Source of the DNA: Bryopsis sp. KO-2023
Lineage: Eukaryota > Chlorophyta > Ulvophyceae > Bryopsidales > Bryopsidaceae
Reading direction: 5' to 3'
Assembly (NCBI GenBank): GCA_030272585.1
Contig: BSYQ01000012.1
Span: 3,224,001-3,288,000 of the forward strand
DNA: 64,000 bases
Shown here: positions 1-9,402 of the stretch, in pieces
Layout: each line of letters begins with the position of its first letter
Position numbering within the stretch: the first letter of the stretch is position 1
Program-made: the position numbers and the translations under genes
The notes under the pieces: generated by a model
The model's input: only the letters and a program-made list of their open reading frames with translations
What the model was told of the DNA's origin: nothing
Databases searched by the model: none

Positions 1-2
1 GT

Positions 3-1019
3 ATGTCGCTGCTGTTACAGCGACCACCGACGATATCAGATCAAAATGCGGCGCCGGCAACACCAGCCGGAAGGGCGCCAGCAACGTATCCCCCATCACC
101 TCCTCCATTCTCTACGCCTCACACGCCCAGAACGTCTCCACACGAGCTCTGGCAGAGGCTGATGTGGTCGATCAGACATCGACACTCACATCGTGCCCTA
201 CCCTCCCCTTCACCGAACCCCGCTGCTGCGTGGGACACCCTGGAGCTTGTGCAGCTTGCAGACAGGATGCACAAGCTCTGGGGTGTCCTGCGGGGATCCA
301 ACGCCAACCTGGTCGGAGCTGGGATCGCCTCCTCGCTTCTGCTGGGGTACCTCCTGAAGTTCCTCGACAAGGGTTCTGCATGGTTACGGCGGCGTAGAAC
401 AGAGACGGCGATGAGGAGGGAAGTTTTGGAGCTCGGGAGCGCGGCGCCTGCGGCTTCGGTTTCGACGGAGGGATCAGCCACGTTGGACAGACTTCGGCGG
501 CTGCAACAAACGGAGGGGGAGACGGAGTTGGAATTTTTGCAGCGTTATTTCTTGATGTTTTTAAACACTGGACAAGCAGCGGAGGTGGAAGAGGAGAAAA
601 AAGCGGTCAGGTTACTCGTAGCCCGGTTACCGGGAAGAGTGTTGAGCCGCGTTGTGGTGGAAACAGAGTTCGAAAAACTGACCTTCAGCGGACTTCGGGA
701 GCTGTTGGATCGAATGAAGAGGAGGACGGAGTACAGGGAAGCAGTGCTCGCGGAAGTGAAGAAGGATGAGGAGGGAAAGACAGAAGGGAAAGTGGAGGCT
801 AAAGCAGAACCTAATGCGGGAACGAAAGTTCTGGTGGCGGACCGGCCACCTACTCGGACAGGCGAGACCCCTTTCTGCCAGTTTTGCGGACGGAAAGGGC
901 ACTGGGAAGCGCAGTGCCGGACGAAGAGGAGAGCGCAGGTGGCGAGCGTGGACGACGATGCTTTCGGCGAGCTGCTGGAGGCAATACAAAACGAGCAGTC
1001 GTCGTCGGCGTGCCATTGA
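3..1019 (+). CDS. Gag-like protein of a retrotransposon, 338 aa
   Basis: Structural (nucleocapsid/capsid) protein candidate of an LTR retroelement. The ATG is at base 3, so the true 5' end may lie outside the window. Seen: a Pro/Ser-rich N-terminus, a hydrophobic stretch near residues 105-120, a helical capsid-like middle (about 160-240, GETELEFLQRYFLMF onward) typical of retrotransposon Gag C-terminal capsid domains, a Lys/Glu-rich linker, and a zinc knuckle CQFCGRKGHWEAQC (CX2CX4HX4C) near residues 293-306. It ends with a normal stop. No pol follows: a minisatellite starts about 200 bp downstream. It may belong to the same family as the Pol at 21.1-26.0 kb, which lacks a gag, but this link is inference. 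The hydrophobic helix is unusual for Gag. Confidence 0.7.
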   Translation: MSLLLQRPPTISDQNAAPATPAGRAPATYPPSPPPFSTPHTPRTSPHELWQRLMWSIRHRHSHRALPSPSPNPAAAWDTLELVQLADRMHKLWGVLRGSNANLVGAGIASSLLLGYLLKFLDKGSAWLRRRRTETAMRREVLELGSAAPAASVSTEGSATLDRLRRLQQTEGETELEFLQRYFLMFLNTGQAAEVEEEKKAVRLLVARLPGRVLSRVVVETEFEKLTFSGLRELLDRMKRRTEYREAVLAEVKKDEEGKTEGKVEAKAEPNAGTKVLVADRPPTRTGETPFCQFCGRKGHWEAQCRTKRRAQVASVDDDAFGELLEAIQNEQSSSACH

Positions 1020-1224
1020 GGAAGGGTTAACAGGGCCTGGTCCCCGCGGGTTTACCCCCTCTTTGTCCGCCGGTCGCGGTCGCGGTCGCCGCGCCGGTCT
1101 AACACGCACGCCGGTCGCGCCGGTCTAACACGCACGCCGGTCGCGCGGTCGATGCGGCGGCTAACGCGACCCTAAACCAAATATAAATAAACGGAATAAT
1201 CGGAAGTCGGACTGAAGGGGATTC

Positions 1225-2395
1225 ACGTGAAAATCACAAGTCGATCAGACTAGGGAGGCCAGCAAACGAAACCCGCCTCCCCGTCCGTCCGTGTCTCCGT
1301 CCACACTCAATGAACGAAACGAGTTAAAATCACAAGTCGATCAGACGAGGGAGGCCAGCAAACGAAACCCGCCTCCCCGCCCGTCCGTGTCTCCGTCCAC
1401 ACTCAATGAACGAAACGAGTTAAAATCACAAGTCGATCAGACTAGGGAGGCCAGCAAACGAAACCCGCCTCTCCGTCCGCCCGTGTCTCCGTCCACACTG
1501 AAAGAACAAAACGAGGGAGGCCAGCAAACGAAACCCGCCTCCCCGCCCGTCCGTGTCTCCGTCCACACTCAATGAACGAAACGAGTTAAAATCACAAGTC
1601 GATCAGACGAGAGAGGCCAGCAAACGAAACCCGCCTCCCCGCCCCCCCGTGTCTCCGTCCACACTGAAAGAACGAAACGAGGGAGGCCAGCAAACAAAAC
1701 CCGCCTCTCCGTCCGCCCGTGTCTCCGCCCACACTGGATGAACGAAACGAGGGAGGCCAGCAAACAAAACCCGCCTCCCCGTCCGCCCGTGTCTCCGTCC
1801 ACACTGGATGAACGAAACGAGGGAGGCCAGCAAACAAAACCCGCCTCCCCGTCCGCCCGTGTCTCCGTCCACACTCAATGAAGGAAACAGGTGAAAATCA
1901 CAAGTCGATCAGACTAGGGAGGCCAGGAAACGAAACCCGCCTCTCCGTCCGCCCGTGTCTCCGCCCACACTGGATGAACGAAACGAGGGAGGCCAGCAAA
2001 CAAAACCCGCCTCCCCGTCCGCCCGTGTCTCCGTCCACACTGGATGAACGAAACGAGGGAGGCCAGCAAACGAAACCCGCCTCCCCGTCCGCCCGTGTCT
2101 CCGTCCACACTCAATGAAGGAAACAGGTGAAAATCACAAGTCGATCAGACTAGGGAGGCCAGCAAACGAAACCCGCCTCCCCGTCCGCCCGTGTCTCCGT
2201 CCACACTAAAAAAACAAAACGAGGGAGGCCAGCAAACGAAACCCGCCTCCCCGCCCGTCCGTGTCTCCGTCCACACTCAATGAAGGAAACCAGTGAAAAT
2301 CACAAGTCGATCAGACTAGGGAGGCCAGCAAACGAAACCCGCCTCCCCGTCCGTCCGTGTCTCCGTCCACACTGAATGAACGAAACGAGCGAAAC
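1225..2395. repeat. Minisatellite of 96-bp and 62-bp units
   Basis: Tandem repeat with the core gggaggccagcaaacgaaac followed by a C-rich stretch ending in gtctccgtccacact. Spacing between copies of aaatcacaagtcgatcag is exactly 96 bp for the first units (1231, 1327, 1423); later units drop part of the sequence and run at about 62 bp, giving a mixed higher-order array. Open frames on both strands across the array are products of the periodicity, not genes. Confidence 0.9.
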
Positions 2396-2905
2396 GAAGG
2401 AGGTTATGAAACGAAACGTTTTTGTGTTGTTGGTGGCGATTTCTTTTTCCTTACGGACAGACAAATTGATTGTTTTGGTATTGATTGTTTGTAATTGGAA
2501 CTATGGTTTATTTTGTTTTTTTAAGAGCGGAAGGCATACCAAACCAATGAGTCAATCAATGATTACATGTGTCTGTGTTTGTTTGTTTTGTTCCCATCGC
2601 AACTCAGTACCAAACAATAACGTTCTCCAAAAATACGTAGGATCCATGAGCCCTTCTGGCAAGAAAAAAACACCGAAACACTCTCCCTTTCTTCCCAAAG
2701 ATACCTCATTGTACAGTCCGTCCAAACACCTCTCCGTAGGTTTTAATATATCTACTGCCATTATTTCTGGCTTTAGAATTTCTCCAACACCAATTGAACA
2801 AGTCGTTCACCACAACGGATCTACCAATCCATAATGTCCTTCAGGATGCACTGAACCCCAGTTTGATAAAGAAAAGGATTTTTTTTTTTTTTTTTTTTTT
2901 TTCAG
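2396..2905. other. Non-coding stretch ending in a poly-T tract
   Basis: No supportable gene. A tract of about 22 T followed by CAG at 2881-2905 looks like a splice acceptor on the plus strand or an A-tail on the minus strand, but nothing coding on either side confirms it. A 152-codon open frame here has biased, uninformative composition. Confidence 0.4.
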
Positions 2906-2907
2906 AT

Positions 2908-3234
2908 TTAGCCTCGTCGATTCCACCGCCGCGGCACATGATTGCGGAGAACAGAGTGCCTGCGAACGTAGCGGAGGAACAGGCGTCGGAGAGTGGGTCT
3001 CGCGGGGGCGTTTGCGGGCAACAGCGAGAGGACGATGCCTATCACGCCGATAAGCCGGTCATCGCACTCCGTGCATTGTCGCCTGGCGGCGGCAATCGCC
3101 TCCGCACCCTCGAAGCCCTCCCTCGCTTCCCGTAATCGCCGGTATGCTGCGAGCGCACGGGCGAGTTCGTGTCGCAGTTGTTCGAGGAAGCCGTTCAAAT
3201 CCATTTTCCAGAGTTGGTAGAACAGGGGAGCCAT
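2908..3234 (-). CDS. Hypothetical Arg/Ala-rich 108-aa ORF
   Basis: Not recognised. The ATG sits in a good eukaryotic context (aaaccATGG), and a TATATATATA run lies roughly 140 bp upstream on the same strand (plus-strand 3376-3386), so this could be a small real gene. The protein is helical, with a heptad-like N-terminal region (residues 10-45), one CTEC pair and a hydrophobic stretch IGVIGIVLSLL near residues 62-72, then an Arg-rich tail. It ends next to a poly-A tract (minus strand). It lies between the minisatellite and the 186-bp repeat mosaic, so it may be an accessory gene of a mobile element. Confidence 0.3.
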   Translation of the reverse strand: MAPLFYQLWKMDLNGFLEQLRHELARALAAYRRLREAREGFEGAEAIAAARRQCTECDDRLIGVIGIVLSLLPANAPARPTLRRLFLRYVRRHSVLRNHVPRRWNRRG

Positions 3235-3492
3235 GGTTTCTATAGGTGGAGTTTTGATAGGTTGAGTCAGCCAGGGTCTTCGGAGGATGTGACGTCGTGT
3301 CTGTGCAGGGCAAGGTTTGAGGGGGGACTGCGTGTACGAAATAACAGGTGGACATAACCGGTGTAGTTGGAGGATATATATATATGGTTATGCTAGTTGG
3401 AAGATGCTTTTTAGCGTGCCTGTGGCGCTATATTATTTAATTGTGTTCGTTTGTTGGAGTCCCAAGTGTCTGCAACGACGTCAGTCAATCAC

Positions 3493-3680
3493 ACGGTGAG
3501 ATTCGGTTTTAACACCCAGTTACAATGAAAGTGCCGCTCTTTTGCCCCTGAGTTTAATTTATGGAGATGCATTAAATTGTTTTATAACGGAAAACCAATC
3601 AGGCTTCACTGGTGGTCGTTGCCTCTTTATGTGCCGCTGTCTGTGCCTCTTTCTGTGCCGCCAAAAAGAGGCGGCGGCAC
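3493..3680 (-). repeat. Single 186-bp satellite monomer, inverted
   Basis: Reverse complement of the monomer that forms the arrays at 5.2-9.1 kb and 15.4-15.9 kb, including the gccgccgcctctttttggcggc hairpin. It is more diverged than the array copies. Together with the array at 5176 it brackets ORF A in inverted orientation. Confidence 0.85.
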
Positions 3681-3912
3681 GAAGTTTGTGTTCAGGTGGT
3701 TGGCTGTTGGAAGCCCCTACCATTGCGTGTTCGTGTCGACGCGACACTGGGTTGCCGTTTGATTTATGATAAAAATGAAATAAAACTGATCAGCGGAATT
3801 AACAAGCCAACAGAACAAACGAACCAACCTTGGTTACAAAAATAATATTTCAATTTTTCATTCAATCAGTCATTAATCATAAAATTCAATTATGAAGTCC
3901 CCCCCCCCTTAG

Positions 3913-4165
3913 CTAACTCCCGCCTGCCTCCCCCCCCTCCCCCGGCTGACCTCCCTGTGCCTCCCCCCCCTCCCCCGGCTGACCTCCCTCTGGCTGACCC
4001 CCCTCCCCCGGCTGACCTCCCTGTGCCTCCCCCCCCTCCCCCGGCTGACCTCCCTCTGGCTGACCCCCCTCCCCCGGCTGACCTCCCTGTGCCTCCCCCC
4101 CCTCCCCCGGCTGACCCCCCTCTGGCTGACCCCCCTCTGGCTGACCCCCCTCTGGCTCATTCCCC
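3913..4165. repeat. C-rich minisatellite coding the tail of ORF A
   Basis: Repeats built from ctccccc-ggctgacctccct-type units of 15 and 48 bp. Read on the minus strand they give the GGQPEGGQPGEGGEAQ tail of ORF A. The repeat stays in frame with ORF A up to the stop, which is what one expects if it is translated. Confidence 0.85.
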
Positions 4166-4977
4166 TGCCCAACGGTGAAAAAAACACCCGGTAGAGTTTT
4201 CGGATCCACAAGTGGATCCCCTCCCACCACCATCCCCACCTTCCTGATCTCCATCGCTCTCCCCTTCTCCCTGTAGATCTTTGAGATCTGGTTTGCAAGG
4301 CGGCGGGTTTGTGGGATCGGAGACCTCTCGCAAAGGAGGCAGAACGGCGGCTCGTGCACTCCGATTCTCGGTGCTGCCATGGCCTCGGGGAAGAACGCGC
4401 GGCGCACAGTCTTCGTTGGCGTGACCTCGAGTGTCTGGGTCAGCCAGAACTTGTCCCGGCAGAGGGCATTCTCACAAACGATGTGAGCGTCGCAGAACTT
4501 CACGGCCATGCCGTTGAAGCTGCCCCCCGCCGGCCTGTCCGATTCACCCTTCTTGCAAAAGATGCAAGCAGCCGGGGTGATACATGGGGTGTCCGGGGTG
4601 CGCCTCGGCTGGTGCGGCCGCGTGTCCTTGCGGGCTCTTTTCCGTCTCCTTGACGGCTCCTTCCCTGTCAATCCCCTCCGCCTTATCGGTAGCTCCGCCT
4701 CCGCCTCCTCCTCCGCCCCCGTCTCCGTCTCGGATCCCCGTGTCCGTTTCTGACGTCTGCTCGGACCCTCTGTGTCCCCACCCTCCTGGAATTCATCCAT
4801 ATCCGCCCCCCCTTCCCAACGTTCCTCTTCCTCCTCTTCCGTCCAATCCTCCTCGTCCAGCGTCTCCATCACCGACTTTTGGATCCTCTTCAAATTCCTC
4901 CTCTCCTTTGTTGCCCTTCTTTTCCATTTCTCCACCTCTGCCCTCAATCGTTCATTTTCTTTTTTCAATGCGTCCAT
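3913..4977 (-). CDS. ORF A: coiled-coil plus RING-like zinc protein with Gly/Glu/Gln repeat tail, 354 aa
   Basis: Function unknown. Start chosen at the first in-frame ATG (4977; MDALKKENERLRAEVEKW); the open frame extends further upstream but only with a GTG. Order: a short strong coiled coil (residues 2-45), an acidic region, Arg/Lys-rich linkers, then a cysteine array CIFC - 20 aa - C-DA-H-IV-C-ENAL-C - about 39 aa - CLLC, i.e. CX2C...CX2HX2CX4C...CX2C, which fits a cross-brace RING-like zinc fold with a long last loop. The C-terminus is a degenerate GGQPEGGQPGEGGEAQ repeat of about 80 residues. The same coil-plus-cysteine layout recurs in ORF B (9403-11007) and in the gypsy accessory ORF at 58289-59149. 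A 186-bp satellite array begins 200 bp upstream of its start. Confidence 0.6.
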   Translation of the reverse strand: MDALKKENERLRAEVEKWKRRATKERRNLKRIQKSVMETLDEEDWTEEEEEERWEGGADMDEFQEGGDTEGPSRRQKRTRGSETETGAEEEAEAELPIRRRGLTGKEPSRRRKRARKDTRPHQPRRTPDTPCITPAACIFCKKGESDRPAGGSFNGMAVKFCDAHIVCENALCRDKFWLTQTLEVTPTKTVRRAFFPEAMAAPRIGVHEPPFCLLCERSPIPQTRRLANQISKIYREKGRAMEIRKVGMVVGGDPLVDPKTLPGVFFTVGQGNEPEGGQPEGGQPEGGQPGEGGEAQGGQPGEGGQPEGGQPGEGGEAQGGQPGEGGQPEGGQPGEGGEAQGGQPGEGGEAGGS

Positions 4978-5175
4978 CCCGCACACGCACGCTCTTACTC
5001 TCTCTCTCACAACCACACACACACACCCAACCAGCGACAGGCAGCAACCGTTCAAAAAAAAGCGGAGAGCGAAAAAAAGAGCGTGCGTTTTGAGGCCAAA
5101 ACTGCGTTGTTTCAATGCTGACACTGCTCCTCAGAGTCTTTTCGCTCGTCGCCTTCATCAAGTGAAATGACAATT

Positions 5176-5929
5176 AGCGGCAAAAGAGCGGCACTTTCAT
5201 TGGAACTGTGTGTCAAAACCGAACCTCACCGTGCCACCGCCTCTTGTTGGCGGCACAGAAAGAGGCACAGGCAGCGGCACACAAAGAGGCAACGACCACC
5301 AGTGAAGCGCGATTGGTTTTCCGTTATAAAACAATTTCATGCATCTCCATAAATTAAACTCAGCGGCAAAAGAGCGGCACTTTCATTGCAACTGTGTGTC
5401 AAAACCGAACCTCACCGTGCCGCCGCCTCTTTTTGGCGGCACAGAAAGAGGCACAGGCAGCGGCACACAAAGAGGCAACGACCACCAGTGAAGCGCGATT
5501 GGTTTTCCGTTATAAAACAATTTAATTCATCTCCATAAATTAAACTCAGCGGCAAAAGAGCGGCACTTTCATTGGAACTGTGTGTCAAAACCGAACCTCA
5601 CCGTGCCGCCGCCTCTTGTTGGCGGCACAGAAAGAGGCACAGGCAGCGGCACACAAAGAGGCAACGACCACCAGTGAAGCGCGATTGGTTTTCCGTTATA
5701 AAACAATTTCATGCATCTCCATAAATTAAACTCAGCGGCAAAAGAGCGGCACTTTCATTGCAACTGTGTGTCAAAACCGAACCTCACCGTGCCGCCGCCT
5801 CTTTTTGGCGGCACAGAAAGAGGCACAGGCAGCGGCACACAAAGAGGCAACGACCACCAGTGAAGCGCGATTGGTTTTCCGTTATAAAACAATTTCATGC
5901 ATCTCCATAAATTAAACTCAGCGGCAAAA
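5176..5929 (+). repeat. 186-bp satellite array, four monomers plus 10 bp
   Basis: Monomer starts (agcggcaaaag) fall at 5176, 5362, 5548, 5734 and 5920, i.e. exactly 186 bp apart. Neighbouring monomers alternate at a few sites (tgttggcgg versus tttttggcgg; catgcatc versus aattcatc), suggesting a 372-bp dimer. Each monomer carries the hairpin gccgccgcctctttttggcggc. The array is cut after 10 bases of the fifth monomer by the foldback element, and the other 176 bases resume at 8626. Confidence 0.95.
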
Positions 5930-7164
5930 CGTCGGAATGTTTGGAGGCTTCGCTTCCACGGAAGCACAAGGAGGAAGCGCGCTTCCAAACCGCTTCCTCG
6001 GAAGCGGTGCGCTTCCATATGCTTCCGTGGAAGCGACTTCGCTTCCAGCACCGCTTCCATGGAAGCGGCCTCGCCTCCAGCACCGCTTCCATGGAAGCGA
6101 CCTCGCCTCCAGCAGCGCTTCCATGGAAGCGACCTCGCCTCCAGCAGCGCTTCCAACCACGCTTCCACTGGAAGCAAGCGTTTCCATGGTTCAATCCATA
6201 AAACTCCCCAAACCCTCCAAGAGAATAATTTGTATCCCCTGCACGTGTGCACGTGAAGTGGAGTCACGTGTTCAAATGCACATGTCCGACGAAGGCGCAG
6301 CACTACCAGGTTGGTTGCCCTGCTTCGAATTTGGCTTTGGGACGGGGGCGAGGAATTATTCCGGACAAGACGACACGAGGGTGCGGAGAGGTTGCCACAC
6401 CCAAGCGTACCGCGACTGATGAATACTGTCGTAAATGCATCTATGGAGCCGGAGCCCATTTCGCTCCTGGCGTTGGTGGCGTGGCTGCCGAGTATTTTGG
6501 TGGCCACGTTCCCACCCTGCGAGAATTTGGCTAGGTGCCAGGTGGTATGTCTTGTGTTTTTGGTGTGCAACGTTCAGCCTTCGTTTGATGGTATGTCCTA
6601 TACCTGAACAAGTAGCTCTGGGTTGGAATGAGAATAAAATTTCTTAAAGAACCTCTTGCCGGTGAAAAATAAATAAATGATATGGATTAAAAACAGAGAT
6701 GGAGAGAAAGGGCGTGGAAGACATGATTGCGATGCCTGGATTGATCCGGCTTCGCTTGGGGAAATCAGTGTCACGATATCTGGAAGGAAGGTAAACCACA
6801 GGAGCAAGGATGAGAAACTTGTGTGTTGTCCAGTTGAAGTCCTGCTTATATTTTCAGGGGGATGGTTTAATGAAAGCAATCTCAACCAAGGCCTTGAACT
6901 CAGAGTGAGGTTGACAGTTTCAATAATCCATTGGTCTTGGGCGCTGGATATTGCTGGGCAACAATCTGAACTGGATGGTACATATGCAATGCAGATTGCA
7001 ATACTACAATGTGGACAGGAAGAGCTGAAACGGTCGGAGTCTAAATTCCAGAAAGCTCCACAAATGGCATCACCATCTCTGGCATTGCGGTGGGTGTACT
7101 CAAGTCTGATAGTGAGCTCACAATACTTCAGTATTGTAGTTAATTGTTTGAAAGAATTGATGAA

Positions 7165-7600
7165 TCAGAATTGAATAGAGAAAAGTTTCATAAAAATAAA
7201 AATCACCATTTGAAAGGACTTACATAAAAAAAGGTCTGAAACATTGAAAGACGGCAGAATATAGCATTTTTTTTTAATCGAGTGAATGTTAATGACATCG
7301 TAGTGATAGTGAACCTTTCCACCTGACCATGACAGTGGAATTGCTCCATGGGATTCTAGTGTCCCGTACCATCCTCTCATTTTTTCCAGTTTGTCTCGTG
7401 CAACACAGTCATACCAGCGAACGAAAGCCATTTCTTTTTTTTCTCCTTCTACGTATCGTGAATAGTAGCCTTAATTGAGCATACCAGTGGACTTCATCTT
7501 CACCCCGAATAATCACGTTATCGAACCTGGGTCGACCATAAAACATGGGTGTTGCACGCACTGTCTCGATAGGAAAATCTCCTTCTGCAGCTTCTACCAC
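7165..7600 (-). pseudogene. Frameshifted transposase C-terminal remnant
   Basis: Two adjacent minus-strand frames read RPRFDNVIIRGEDEVHWYAQ (7409-7600 frame) and then MAFVRWYDCVARDKLEKMRG (7165-7431 frame). Together they resemble the beta-rich C-terminal region that ends some large eukaryotic DDE transposases, where an RFD-V....W-AQL-LLF block is followed by a FVRWY block. The frame changes at an A8 run near 7430-7440, so the gene is broken or the run was miscounted. Nothing upstream on this strand restores a full transposase. Family assignment is tentative. Confidence 0.4.
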
Positions 7601-8184
7601 AAGGGCCAGGTGCTTAGTGGTTCGTATTGTCGCAGGTACCTCTTTTTTCCCCCGAAAATGAAGGATCCCCTCCCCTTCCTCTCCAATTATCGCGAAGGAA
7701 AAAAACGCCCGAAGCGAAAAAAAGGTTTCAGGAAAAACAGGTGAGAAAAAAATAGCGTGTGCTCGAAAAAAATCGGCAGAAACACGGGGGAAGAATCTAT
7801 TTTGGGCAGTAGGGAATAATAAAAATAGAAGAATAGGTGGTGAGCTATGAATATTTTATTTCTATTATGTTTAATAAGTTTTTTTCTTTTTTCTGGGGGT
7901 GGTTTGTTTGAATGCTCTCAGAAACTCTTCCGAATTCTGCATTGGACTTTTTGCTTCTTTTTTCTTTTCCATCTTCTAATAACAAAATAAAGGACTTGGA
8001 TATACATGTTGGAACATACATGTGCAGCATGAATGTGACTGCACTTCCAGAAGTGGTCCACAGAAATTCTGTGTTTGCTGCACACTAACAGTTTCCTGGA
8101 AAATACAAACACAAACACAAAACACATGAGAACTGCCTATTCATGAATGCTTGGTAGTGTGAGTCAGTTTGGGACTAGTCCTAA

Positions 8185-8256
8185 AAGAGTGTGCAAGGGA
8201 CGCTCTTTGGCGGCGACCCTGGGCTTTTTCGGGTTCGACTCCCAGTGCTCATTAAT
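8185..8256 (+). other. tRNA-like sequence with box B inside the foldback element
   Basis: The sequence cgggttcgactcccagtgctc (8228-8248) contains the Pol III box B GGTTCGACTCC. An upstream stretch (ctaaaagagtgtgcaaggg) could be a decayed A box. I could not fold a complete cloverleaf. Confidence 0.35.
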
Positions 8257-8625
8257 AACATCAATTAGACGCAAGAAAATTCTTGCAATTTTCCCCCAGC
8301 ACGCCCAGTTCCGGCTCGCTTCCAATGGAAGCGAAACTGGAAGCGATCGCTTCCAGTGGAAGCGAAACTGGAATCCATCGCTTCCACTGGAAACGATCGC
8401 TTCCATTCTCGCCTCCATCGTGGTTCCATCTTCCGCTTCCGTGGAAGTGAGTGTGGTAGCGACCGCTTCCATGGAAGCAGTCTTGGAAGCGAGCTGTGGG
8501 CGTTACAATCGCACGCTTCCACGATCGCTTCCGCGGAAGCGATCGGTGCCACACTCATTTCCATGGAAGCGGAAGATGGAACCACGATGGAAGCGACGTT
8601 GGAAGCGTGCAAACATTCCGACGAA

Positions 8626-9122
8626 GAGCGGCACTTTCATTGCAACTGTGTGTCAAAACCGAACCTCACCGTGCCGCCGCCTCTTTTTGGCGGCACAGAA
8701 AGAGGCACAGGCAGCGGCACACAAAGAGGCAACGACCACCAGTGAAGCGCGATTGGTTTTCCGTTATAAAACAATTTAATTCATCTCCATAAATTAAACT
8801 CAGCGGCAAAAGAGCGGCACTTTCATTGGAACTGTGTGTCAAAACCGAACCTCACCGTGCCGCCGCCTCTTGTTGGCGGCACAGAAAGAGGCACAGGCAG
8901 CGGCACACAAAGAGGCAACGACCACCAGTCAAGCGCGATTGGTTTTCCGTTATAAAACAATTTCATGCATCTCCATAAATTAAACTCAGCGGCAAAAGAG
9001 CGGCACTTTCATTGTAACTGGGTGTTAAAACCGAACCTCACCGTGCCGCCGCCTCTTTTTGGCGGCACAGAAAGAGGCACAGGCAGCGGCACACAAAGAG
9101 GCAACGACCACCAGTGAAGCCC
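8626..9122 (+). repeat. 186-bp satellite array, continuation
   Basis: Completes the monomer interrupted at 5929, then one full unit (8802-8987) and a partial unit (8988 to about 9122). It stops after ccagtgaagccc; the missing remainder of this monomer resumes near 15359 (attggttttc), which implies that the intervening 6.2 kb was inserted into the array. Confidence 0.9.
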
Positions 9123-9402
9123 ACCTGCCTTGTCGTCAATCACACAGTTTTCACTGAAATCAATCAAACAAACAAACAAATTTCAATACTTCGATCAAAA
9201 CTGGACAACCTGTAAAATTGGTTCATTGGTTGTTGTGTAGCGTCCCGTCACAAACGGCCTTCAACTAGAAAGCGTACTAGACTTAGCGGAATAAAAACCC
9301 CGGCGACCTTCATGGTTCATTCTTGTTTTTGTTGTTACCGACCGTCCCTGCCTTTGAAACCCGTTGACCAAACACAAAACACACAAAACACACAGTAACA
9401 CA

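Larger units (their letters stand above)
5930..8623. mobile_element. 2.7-kb foldback-type DNA transposon inserted in the satellite
   Basis: Ends are inverted copies of CGTCGGAATGTTTG. Both subterminal regions (about 5936-6195 and 8310-8620) are packed with the palindromic motif GCTTCCAnnGGAAGC. The insertion splits a 186-bp monomer exactly: 10 bases (5920-5929) plus 176 bases (8626-8801) rebuild one unit, with AA duplicated (5928-5929 and 8624-8625). The interior holds transposase-like remnants on the minus strand (7165-7600) and a tRNA-like box B near 8233. No intact transposase is visible, so it is probably non-autonomous or decayed. Confidence 0.85.

Noticed and set aside
3913..5124. 403-aa version of ORF A from an upstream GTG
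   Set aside because: A eukaryotic start needs ATG; the upstream part is hydrophobic, low-complexity and shaped by CA-repeat sequence.
5755..6570. 271-codon minus-strand frame at the left end of the foldback element
   Set aside because: Translation of GCTTCC palindromes (LPWKR, ASMEA repeats) crossing into the satellite; not a protein.
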